A DNA stretch of 64,000 bases from Anniella stebbinsi (taxonomy: Eukaryota > Chordata > Lepidosauria > Squamata > Anniellidae), in assembly GCA_029215795.1 (NCBI GenBank), contig JARDYH010000002.1, positions 109,676,501-109,740,500 of the forward strand, in the 5' to 3' direction. Of this stretch, positions 27,682 to 39,600 are shown in pieces. Under the pieces are notes generated by a model. The model saw nothing but the letters and a program-made list of their open reading frames with translations, was not told where the DNA came from and searched no databases. A program made the translations under genes and the position numbers. How positions within the stretch are numbered: position 1 is the first letter of the stretch; each line of letters opens with the position of its first letter.

Positions 27682-30600
27682 CTACTTCAAAGGTGAAAAT
27701 GATGCAGGAATCAGGAGCATGTTTTGCTGGGATTCCAGGAACTGAACATTCTCCCGTACTGAAAATAAATACGACATAAGACATAACTGAATTAAACTCT
27801 TTGAACCACATTAAGCAATGTTGGGAGAAATGCCAAGACACCCTCTTACCAGCTGCTACTATCCTGGCGTCTTCATGGGCAAAATGCCTCCCAGATGCAC
27901 GGCTGTCTGGGTTCTCGAACCACCAAAGCACATGAACTGTGAAAGTAGAAGGGAAAAAAAGGAGGTCAGCTCTGGATCTGGATGCACAAGCCCCAAGAAG
28001 AACAAGGACTTCTCTTTGCCTAAACACCTTTCTCCGTCAATTGTGGATGGGAGTAGGCACAACTAAGTACAGGATTCTGCCATCAGGTTTAGTGACAGGA
28101 CACAGTGCCATTGTAGACATTAAAGAGCACATGTTTTGCATGCAGAAGTCCCAGATTCCATCCTGGGCATTTCTAGGTATGAGCAGGAAAGACTCCTGCC
28201 TCAACTCTTTGGAGAGCTGCTACCAGATAATGTAAACCAGGGGTTTAAAACCTCTTTCAGCCCGAAGGCTAAATTCAATTTTGGAGAAGCACGGTGTGTG
28301 TCTGTCTGTGTCTGTGCATTCCAGTGGTGGGTGGGGCAAAAGGGGCAGGGCCACAAATGCCAGCATATTTTATAGCTTATCGCTCGTGCTGCCAATGACT
28401 AAGCCTTAGGAGAGGCATTTCAACTTTTTAGAATTGGGGGAATACTACACAAAGGCCAAGAAACGACCAAGTGATTGGTGGTTGGGCCTGAAGTTCTGCA
28501 CCCTTGGTGTAGATTACACCGAGCTAGATGGACCAACGGTCTGGCTCCCTCCAACGTTTTAGATGATGTTCTCAGAAGAGGGGACGCTGGTTCATTTCCA
28601 TAAATGCTGGGACCAGCACAGAATCTCTGCCATCTGTTTTGGAGGGAATCGTTCAAAGGGTAAAAACTACTGCCCAACTTGGTGAGCTGCTACCAACCAG
28701 CTCCCAATGGCCGCCCCTCTTTCTCCCAACTGAGACCAGAGGGCAGTCGACATGGCGCCACTTTCACAGCTGACTCCCCCAAACAACCCGCAGCATCACA
28801 GTTGCAAAGCGGCAACCACTGCGATACATGAGCAGGATTGAATGTGGACTGTCCTGCCCCGAAACTCCGCAGGATCAGTTACATGGCTGTAATGCGCAGC
28901 AAATAGCAACTAAGCATGGAGCTCTGAAAGTATTTGTTTTTCTCCTGCTATACTCTATAGCAAGGATGTCTCCATGTACCTATGCAGGTTCAAATCAACA
29001 GTCACTCACCTTCTCTCAGCTGTGCTCCTTCGTAGTTGTGAAGCTTTGAATCAACAGGCTTTCACTGCACATTTGCACAACTGCAAAATAGTGCAGCAGT
29101 AAAGAGTGGAAATTCACTGACTGAGCCCACATTCACAACTGCGCAGTTTCAAAGCAGCACGACTGGCACCCTTCCCCATGCCTGTACTCAGCAAAGTGCA
29201 ATGGAAGGCAATGAATTACTTCTGGGTAGCCACGTTTCGCCCTCTGCTCTTACCACACCCCGCCCCACACAACTTTCCCTTTGGCCAATCAGCACCACTT
29301 CCACCAGCCCACGCCAAAGCTAGCTGAGGTCACATGGACTCCCAAACTGCTTTGAATATGCAGTGATGGGAAATTCCATCACAAAATGAGTTTGGGGAGA
29401 AAAACGGATTTAGGACAAGAAACACCGCACTAGCTACAGAGAGGGGCATGCATCATCTGACATGATTGACTTGGAGGTGGAGTAGAACTGAAGTAAAGCT
29501 CCATATAGCTATCCCAGAAGGACTTCTGAGGAACCGTCTTACCCAGAGTGGATGGGAGAAGAAGCAGATTAAGCTTGATCTCAAGAACAGAAAAGCCATA
29601 GGAGAAAAGAAACAGCAGAAGAGGGGCGTGGCTTCGGAGGAATGGAGTGAGGCTGGACATTTTCTCTCTCCGGAAGAAGCGATTGAATAAGCAATAAAAT
29701 CCCTATCTTGGAGACTATGGAATGTAAGTTACAAACAAGATTTATGAATTGGAATTAATGCTGCATCGGATGAGCGAGAGATAAGCTTATAGCGGCCAGA
29801 AATCTGGGCTTGCTGCCAGAGTCTGGCGATTGAGACATTACTTTGTGAAGAACATATTTTCTCCTCATAAGTGAGGCATATTAAAAGAGATAAGAAGGAG
29901 TTAAGAGTGTTTGGGTGTTAAAAGTTCACGGGAGTGGGTTGCTGATTTACGGAGCAATTGGCTGAATGCCAGATGAAAAAAAAGCTTCAAGAAAAAATTG
30001 CAACTGGCCCTAAGTGGACGAGGAATCCCAGAACACATCCTTCTGATAAGAATCTGGAACGATTTACCAGAATAATGTCGGATAAATCACAGGAGAAGTT
30101 GCAGGACAGACCACAGGAGAGAACAGTTCCGCTTCCAACCGGAAGTGGGAACCATAAAGCTGGAATTAAGCCAGGAGCTGTTCCCAAAGCAGCTAAAGAA
30201 AGCCAACAGATGTCATCAGGGGAATTACTGGCTAATTTTAAATCTATGCTGGATGAAGCTATGGCAAAGCAGGAGGAAAAATTTCAAAAAGTAATTAAAA
30301 GCAATATTGCAGAATCACAGAAGGAGATTTTAACTGGCTTTCAAGCTGTAGTGGAGAAACTGTCAGCGTTGGAGAAGCAGACGGATGAAAACAGAGAAGT
30401 TAGCAGGCAGCAAGGAGTCAAATTACAAGAGATAGATCTGCGTCTAAATGCCTTGGAGGACAGAGACAGAAGAGTAAATATCCGAATTAGAGCGCTTCAG
30501 GAGCAACAGGGGGGAAATCCAAAGACTTTGAGAGATATGATACTGGCATGGATTAGGGAAATGGACCCCCAGGAAACGTGGGAATTGGAGGACATTGAAA

Positions 30601-33600
30601 GGATCCATAGGGTAGGATATAAAAGAAGAGGATTGTTCCCAAGGGATATAATTGTTAAATTTGCGAATTATTATAAGAAAAATAAGTTAATGCAAGCAAT
30701 TAGACAGGTTGGCCAACCGATGCTTCAATCAACACCAATTCAGGTTTATAATGATTTGTGTTCTCAAACCGTCCAGTGGCGGAAGAGTGTGAGACTGTGT
30801 ATGGTAACCCTGCGCAAGAAGGCTATTGCTTATAGCTGGGGATACCCAGTTTTTTTGAGATTTGTGTGGCAGGGGAAACAACGTAGAATAACATCATATG
30901 AGCAAGGGATGGAATTGTTGGAGAAGCTGGGTTTGATTGATGAATCTGCAGATGGAAGAACCGATGTGGAGGAAGGTGCAGCAGGAGGAAGTAGTCAATG
31001 AATGAATTTTGGTTTAAAAAGGGATGAAAGAAGAGACTTTAAGGGAGGGGAGAGTCCACCGTTACTCCGGAATCATGAGGTCGCTTCCCCCCCCCCTGAA
31101 GAGTTCTAAAATAATTTGGGATCATTGCCCAGGAGGGTCTGGTGAGGAGGGGGGAGAAGTTTGGGGTAAGTGTGGGGGGGAGGGAGAGGGAGGGGGGAGT
31201 ATGTGTAACACAGGGGGAGACCAATGTAGAGTATTATGTCTGGGAAGATGGAAAATAAATTAAGAGTTGCAACTTTAAATGTTAAAGGGCTGGGAACTGT
31301 TATAAAAAGGAAGAGGATAGAAGCCTTGTTAAAAAAAGGAAAAGCAGATTTTTGCAAGAAACTCATCAATCGAAGGAAGGTGTAAATGAGCTTAGGATGA
31401 GGGATGTGGGCATTTATGAGGAGGCATTTGGTACTTCTAAAGCGAGAGGTGTAGCAATAATAATTTCAAAAAAATGTGGTATTAATATACAAAAAGTGAA
31501 AAAGGATGATTCTAGAAGATTTTTGATAATTTTTTTGTACAGTGGGGGAGGAGGAATATATATTGATTATATGCACCAAATGGGAAACAGATGGAATTCT
31601 TTGATGAAGTCTTTAATGCTGTGGGAGATATGGGGAAAATGAATATTGTGATGGCAGGTGACTTTAATATGGTGATAGATAAAGGAAAGGACAAAGATAA
31701 TATCTTGAGAGATTATAAAGGGGGTGGTAAAACGGGTTTAAGTAAATTGATGGTTGAAAAAGAATTATTGGATGTTTGAAGAGTATTAAAAGGTGAAGAA
31801 AGGAAATATACTTTTTATTCACCAAAGTATAAGAGTTATTCTAGGATAGATTTTATTTTTGTGTCAAAGAATTTGATATCTAAGATTACAGAATGTGATA
31901 TAGGAGTTATTAAAGTCACGGACCATGCATTAATGACTATGGATATTAAAATGAAGAAGGATTATAGAGAAGCAAAGAGATGGAGAATGGATACAAGGAT
32001 TTTAAATTATAAAAGTATAGTTGAAAAAATGAAAAAAGAAATTCAGACAATATGGGATATTAATGAAATAGAGCAAAACTCTCATGGGATACTATGGGAC
32101 ACAATGAAGGCAGTTGCAAGAGGGTTGTATATCAGGGAATCGTGTACTCTAAGAAGACAACAGGAAGTACAAAATAAAAAGATAGAAAAGGAGATAAGGA
32201 ATTTAGAAGAACAATTAAGAATAACAAAGGATAGATGCCTATATGCTCAACTTCAAGATAAAAAGAAGGAATTAGAGAAAGAGGATTTAGAACGGGTAAA
32301 AAAGGAATTGTTATATTTGAAAAGGGATTTTTTTGAATATAGTAATAAAAATTCTAGGATGTTGGCCAGGTCCACTCAGTCGAAAAAGGCAAAGAATATG
32401 ATAGGGACCATTAAAGATAAAACAGGGAAAAGCTGTAATTTAATGAAGGATAAATTAAATATTTTTCAGGAATTTTATAAGGGATTATATGCATCAGATA
32501 TGGGTCCACAGGCAAGAGTAGTGGAGTATGTAGAGAGAAATTGGAAAATAAGATTACAGGGTGAAGATAGGGATTATATGGAAGGTTTGGTTACAGAAAA
32601 GGAAATAGAAGGAATTATTGATAAATTAAAAGGAGGGAAATCTCTGGGGTTAGATGGGTTGGGGTCGGAATATTATAAGATTTTTAGAGATATATTGATA
32701 CCAAAATTGAAAATATTGTTTAATAGTATAATAGAGGGAGGGAAGACCCCACCATCGTGGGATCATTCCTTGATTATATTAATCCCGAAACCAGACAAGG
32801 ATCTGACGGACCCAGCTTCTTATAGACCAATATCTCTAATAAATCAAGACTCAAATTTTTTTACAGCAATAATGGCAAAAAGAATGAGTACTTCCATAAA
32901 TAAATATATTAGAAAAGATCAATGTGGATTTATTTCAGAAAGGCAAATGCCTAATTTAATTGGGAGAGTGCTGAATATAATTAATGTTATTAAAAAAAGG
33001 AATATAAAAGCAGGGTTGTTAGCATTAGATATTTTCAAAGCCTTTGATTGTGTGGAACGGCCAGCATTAAAAACAATTATAAAAATATTTGGGTTTGGAG
33101 ATAAATTTATAGGAGTGATTGATCAGTTGTATTGAAATAATAAAGCAGAAATAATGGTTAATGATGGGTTAACGCAACAGATTACCTTGGCCCGGGGTAC
33201 TAGGCAAGGGTGCCCACTTTCCCCGATCTTATTTGCAATAGTTATAGAAATTTTGGCGAATGTTATAAGGGAAGATGTAAGATTAAAGGGGATAGGAGGG
33301 AAAGAAAAGGTTAAGATTAATATGTTTGCAGATGATACATTATTGACTTTAGAAGATCCTTTGGAGAGTGGGGAGGTGATTAAGAGACATTTGAGAGAAT
33401 CTGGGGAAATTACTGGATTACAAGTTAATTGGGGAAAGTCTGAAATGATGTTATTCAATTATAATAAGAAGGAAATGAAGGAGTGTAATATAAAATTAGG
33501 TCTTAAGATTAAAAATATAGTGCGTTATTTAGGAGTTAATATTGCAAAAGATTTAGATAGAGTAGAAGAAATTAATTTTAACAGTTTGAAAAAACAGATA

Positions 33601-36600
33601 GCGGAAAAATTAGAGGCTTATAGAAAATTAAAGCATTCATGGTTTGGTAGAATAGCGGTTATTAAAATGAAGATATTACCTAAGATTAATTTTTTGTTTA
33701 GAATGTTACCAATTAAAATAACAGAAGTAGAGTTAAAGAGTTGGCAAAATATGATAAATGCTTATTGCAATGGAGATAAAAAAGCAAGGATTAATAAAGG
33801 GTTATAGTATAAGACACAAAAGAAAGGAGGGTTGGGACTTCCAAATATTAAGATGTATTATATTGCTAATCAATTAAGACATGTTATAAATACTATATTA
33901 GGGGAAGATGACTTAGAATGGTTAGAGACGCAAACAGGAGAACTAGAATTAAAATTGCAAAATATTTTTTCCACCAAAATACAAAAGAAAGATTTAAAGG
34001 GATTGGATAACCCATTTTTAAAAAATATTTTAGAGATTTGGGAGAAAGTTAAAGGAAAGTTAATACCAGGAAATTCTCCTGTTACTCCAGTTGTAGTAAT
34101 GGAAAACTTCCCAAGGAATTTAAAAACAGAGTTGGAAGGGGGATTGAGGGGTCAGAAAATTATTTAGCTGAGATATTTGTTGAAAAGAATGAGTAATAAG
34201 GAGCAAATAGGAGAGATATTAAGAGGACAAAAGTTAGCTTGGTTCAAATGTATACAATTGGAACAATGGACACAGGATTGGAAAAAGAAGAATAAGGATT
34301 GTAGAGATAATACAAGATTTGAAGAATTAATTGAATCAAGAGAAAAGAAAGGGGAAATTAAAAATAAAAGAGGTTTGATTAGTGAAATATATAAAATTTT
34401 GATAGAGGATGGTGACCATCGAGATTCTCTTAAAATGATTTGGGAAGATGATCTAAAGGAACAAATTAATGAATATCACTGGGGAAAGATTTGGGATGCA
34501 AGAATGTTAAAGTTATTGTCGGTTAGGATTAAGGAGAATTATTATAAAGTAGCATGGAGATGGTATTTAACGCCAGTAAGATTTCACCAGATAGATAAAA
34601 AAAATTCTAAGAACTGTTGGAGGGGTTGTCAGGAGGTTGGAACATATTTTCATATGTGGTGGAGTTGTGAATATGTACAAAAATTTTGGAAAAGGGTGTT
34701 TAAAGAAATAAGTGAAATAACGGGAATTAATGTGGAAGTAAGTCCAAAGTTGGCTTTATTATCAATATGGGATAAAGGAATTGGGAATACAAGTATGAAG
34801 GAATTGATTAACAACCTCCCGGCACCCGTTAGATTAATGATAGCTAAGAATTGGAAAGTGCAAGGGAATTATACAATAGAAGAATGGTATAAAGAAATAT
34901 GGGATATGGCGCTTAATGATAAGCTAACGTGTAATTTGAAAGTAAAGAGGGGATTATCCAGGAAGAATGATTTTGAAAATATATGGAGTCCATTTTTGGA
35001 ATTTGTATTAAGAAAAAGGAAAGGGCACTCACCTTTAAAAGATTCTTTACAATTTTGGAAAGATGTATAATATAATTGAATAAATGCAGGTCTCCTGGGG
35101 GGAGGGGAGCACGGGGGTTAGTGAAGGGTTGTTAGTTATGTATTGTATTTATGTTGTGTTTATGTTGTATTTTAAGTTGAAAATAAAAATTATTTAAAAA
35201 AAGAAAAAAAAAAGAAACAGCAGAAGAGAAGATAGATTAGAGGAACAGGCCAGACCATTCACCTGGGCAACTGAATCAACTGCCACCATGATGCTTTTTT
35301 CCTCCTCCCTCTCAATCCCTTTCCTTGGGCCTGTTCAGATGACACACTAAGCCACGGTTAGGCCACTAACTGTTTTGCAGCAAATGGTTAGTGAGCGTGG
35401 TTATATAGTCACCATGGTTAGGAATGGTTCACATGACATGTGAAGCCATAATGTTTAGCTCAAAATGCTTAACCACCATGTTTTAGCCTGCCATCTTTTA
35501 AACTACAAAGCTGTGGGGAGGAACAGTCTACTTATTGAATTTTGTAAGCCACTCTGGAAACCCTTTTAGCTGAATAGGGTAAAAATGCTTTAAATAAATA
35601 AAGAAGCCAGCCATTGCAAGGAACGTGGGACTGCTGCTAAAACTGGCTGATGTGTGTTGAGTTCCCCTCTCCTCTTCTGTTGGGTGTAATGCAAATTATC
35701 CTGGGTCCTGATGTTGTAAATTTTTGCACTTCCACTAACATGACCAAATGAGATAGAGTGGAGGGCTGGTGAAATGCATGATGATAAGACGCAGAATAAG
35801 ACACAGGGTAAGTTGAACTAGACCCGGTAGAAGGGAACAGGGCGGAAAGGACTCAACACAGGGCTGATGTTTTTGCTGACAGCCCTGTGTTTTAAATCAA
35901 ATCCCATCCTTAATGTCTTGGGACAGATTGCCATTGCCCAGTAGTGAAGGAAAACCACTCTGTACATACTCAGAAGTACTTTTCTTTGTTTACTCTTATT
36001 TGTTTCTGTAAAGAAGGGGATAGCCAAAGTAAAGATGGGAGAGCATGATCATAAATGAAAGTGATTAATGGAGAAGGGGAGAGGCTACAACAGCCTTCCT
36101 CAAGCTGGCACCCCCAAATGTGATGAACTACAACTCCCATCATCCTCAGCCAGCATGCTGTATTCCATCACAACTGGAGAGCACCAGCTCGGGGGAGGCT
36201 GGGATACAGGATCAAGATCCACAGTCCCTTCAAGATATCGTTTCCCACTTGTATTGTTTTGTATTGAACATGATTCATAGGACAAAGGAATGTGAAAGCA
36301 CATCAGGTCCCTCTCTTGAAATGAATAGGGGCCAGCTCAGTCACCTGGGCACACGTGGAACTATGGATCACCACAATGGGAAAACAAAGGTACAATTATT
36401 CCACCTTTGAAATGTGAAATGATTGGTCTGGTACCTGTATTAAGTAATCCGTATTCTGTGTGGAAGACACCAATCAGTTTGCCATAGCTTTTACTGATGT
36501 GTGCATCAATTGCTGCTTTGAATGACCTCCCCCACAATGCTGGGCCACCTGGTTTCATCTGGTAAGTCACCAACTCATAAACGCCTGAATGGAGAGAAAA

Positions 36601-39600
36601 TGGTCAGCATGCTACGAACAGTGAAATGCAAAATAAGTGGCCAGTTGCTCAAAGTACACTGTGGCTGAATTCGGACAACACGATAGTCAATGGTGAGGTA
36701 ATAATCAACTTTACAGTTGTTCATCTAGGGGGGTACTCCCCACACAACATGGTAATAAATAATCAACTATGGTGTGGATTAGGATCAGCACTGAGTTGAC
36801 TATGGCAGCATTCAGACGACATGATAGGCTCAATTCGGACGACACGATAGTCAATGGTGGGTTGACTAACCCTAACCCTAGGGGACACTCCCCACACAAC
36901 ATGGTAATAAATAATCAACTGTGGTGTGGATGAGGATCAGCACTGAGTTGACTATGGCAGCATTCGGATGACACAATAGTCAAAACAACTGACAATTGTT
37001 TCCCCCACACCAGTTGTTTATTGTGTCGTCCGAATTCAGCCTATATCTATATCTCCACCCTCTCTCATCAGATTTCATTTCATGCCACCTTTTAGGGCCT
37101 TGAATGGCCTGAGATCATCTTTGAGCATTTCAAGCCTCTCTCTTAAGACCTGGAATGGCTAAAACAAGTTTATACTAGGGAAAGCTAAAGATTTCTGGAT
37201 TTAAACATATATGGAGAAGTACCTCAATCAAAAGCTGTCACAACAGACAACTGTTTTGAATATCGCTGTAGAAAATGGCAAATTCCATTTTGATCTCTCC
37301 CCTGTCCCCTTTCTGCATGCGGGTCTGTTTTATTTTTGAACATATTCTTTTATTTCATTATCAAGAATATTTCAAACTGAACAAAAATAGCAGACAGTTT
37401 AAGGGAAAGAGTAGGAGTGTTTTTCAACAATGTAACAGGAACAACAGATATATTATCGTACTCTTAAGAAGCCTGAGGGGAGACATGACAGCAGTCTTCA
37501 AATATTTGAAAGGTTGTCACACAGAGGAGGGCCAGGATCTCTTCTCGATCATCCCAGAGTGCAGGACATGGAATAAGGGGCTCAAGTTAGAGGAAGCCAG
37601 ATTCCGGCTGGACATCAGGAAAAACTTCCTGACTGTTAGAGCAGTACAACAATGGAACCAATGACCTAGGGAGGTTGTGGGCTCTCCCACACTAGAGGCC
37701 TTCAATATGCAGCTGGACAGCCATCTTTCAGGTTTGCTTTAAGGTGGATTCCTGCATTGAGCAGGGGGTTGGACTCGATGGCCTTATAGGCCCCTTCCAG
37801 CTCTACTATTCTATGATTCTATAACTTTTCTATTAAGCTGTTAATAACAGCAATATGTCATAGTGTCAAATAAGTAGTTTCGGCATGCTCTTGAACTGTT
37901 TGACGGGATTAAGGTTCTTTTACATTAGGGGAGGAAAAGCAACTCCAGCCAAAAAGAAAACCTCATCAAGGTTCCTTGCATGCCTGGTTGAGGACAAGGA
38001 GCAAAGGGCACTGGTAAGAAGAGGAAACTCTGGACCGTGAGATCTTTAAAAGGAGGTGGTAACTCTTGCCCATCAGTTAATCACAGGCCCTTTGAAGAGC
38101 TTTGGAGAAGAAGCTTCCTCAGCGAAATGTGAAGCTACATAATTCCAGGACAGCTTTGTGGGTTCTCATAGGAGCCCTCCCCTCTCACATGAGCCAGCTA
38201 TCAGAAAGGGACAGAGCAGGCTTCATAGACTTTAGCCGGAGTTGCGGTGACCCCCATGACCAGTAGTGCTACTACTCTTATGCCCTTTCTTCTAAATACC
38301 ATCTGCAATTTTTCTACAGGGCTCTACTTGTCCAGTACTACATCAGTAACATAAAAAGTTTGAGCAGCAAGACAACTCACCCTCTTTGGGTGGAATCCCA
38401 AGCTCACACCAGGGGACCAAGTAAGCAATTTCCATATGCTGTTTCTTAAGAAGTGGGAGAATTGCCGACAATTTTTCCTGCCATTCCTTATCGTTGAGCA
38501 CGACTTTCCTTACTGCTGCTCTGTGAGCAAAGTTATCTATGAGAAAGGCAAAGAAATATTAAGCCAAGTCAGATGGACGTACCTGCTTCCGTGAGAACAC
38601 ACTGCAGCAGTAAATGGAGCCAAGAGAAATATTCTGATTGAACAACATCCTGCTTTGTACAATACCCCCATGGTGAAATAGAACTCTTCCATTCCAACGC
38701 CTGATTAAAAATGGCACCCTCAGCAAATGAAAGCAGTACTATTAGGCTCTTCTGTCCCGTTTTCTACTCTGGAACCCACCAAAACACCTCCCACACATGC
38801 TGCAGTTTTCTGGGTTTGCCAACATGGTATGAGCCAGCACTGTATCCAACATTTTAGCATTATGGATTTTGCCCAGAACTCTTTCTGCAAAAGGCAGAAC
38901 TCTCAGTTCTTGATCCAGAAACCTCATGTTCTGGGGCTTGGATCTGGTGGAGTGAGCTATCATGCACTTTGTACACTCAGGCCCCAGTATCCCCTTCAAA
39001 CATGGAATAAAGATGTGATTCATGGGCCCTTGTGATTGGTAGGCATTATGAAGTCTCTGCATCGGCGAGGACTGATATTTTTTTTTGCTGTTGGTTGGTC
39101 AACAAAGCAGTACCTCTGATTGTTGGATTCATCCCTCCTCTCCAGCCTACAGAATCCCAGCTCTGGATTTGGATACAGCTGCCTACAACCATAGCCAAGC
39201 CAAGCCATGTAGTACATAACATGGATCCAAATCTCCCTGAAACATCTACAATCACTTGTAGAAATATCCAACTTTTATCTGCCTAGTAGAAAGGTCCTAG
39301 ATATATAAAGCACTACCATGCAGTCCATACCATATTTCCAAATATGAAAAGCCTTATTCATTGACCCAAACTCTACTGTCCAGAATCCGGTCATCTCTGA
39401 GTGAGCCACACGAATGTTAATATTTTTATTGACCAACTCAAGGAATTCCTTTGTCTTTGCTGGCTTGATATCATAAGTACGAAGTTCATAAAACGTGCCA
39501 ACATCTTGCCTCGGCCCTGTGGCAAAAGGTGAACGAACCTGATGCAGACCTGGCTTTAAAGAGACGTAAAAGTGAGAATTTTAGACAGAAAGTGATATAG

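Larger units (their letters stand above)
29624..35209 (+). mobile_element. Full-length L1 LINE (5.6 kb) in NIPSNAP3 intron 4
   Basis: Flanked by the 19-bp direct repeat AAAAGAAACAGCAGAAGAG at 29605-29623 and 35210-35228. The parts are a 5'UTR of about 350 bp, ORF1 (29973-31001), a G-rich spacer of about 245 bp, ORF2 (31248-35070, damaged) and a 3'UTR with a G-rich tract (about 35095-35118) and an A-rich tail. It is antisense to the host gene. The duplication is still perfect although ORF2 has several lesions. The last third of the ORF2 protein is clearly the same family as the copy at 22791. Confidence 0.95.

Noticed and set aside
36866..36880. Telomere-like CTAACCCTAACCCTA inside the MITE at 36663
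   Set aside because: Only about two and a half units, in a region of local rearrangement of the MITE. Too short to call an interstitial telomere.
37275..37664. 129-codon open frame as a host gene
   Set aside because: Its C-terminal half is the CR1 reverse-transcriptase end and is followed by the CR1 3' terminus. The N-terminal half is unrelated flank.
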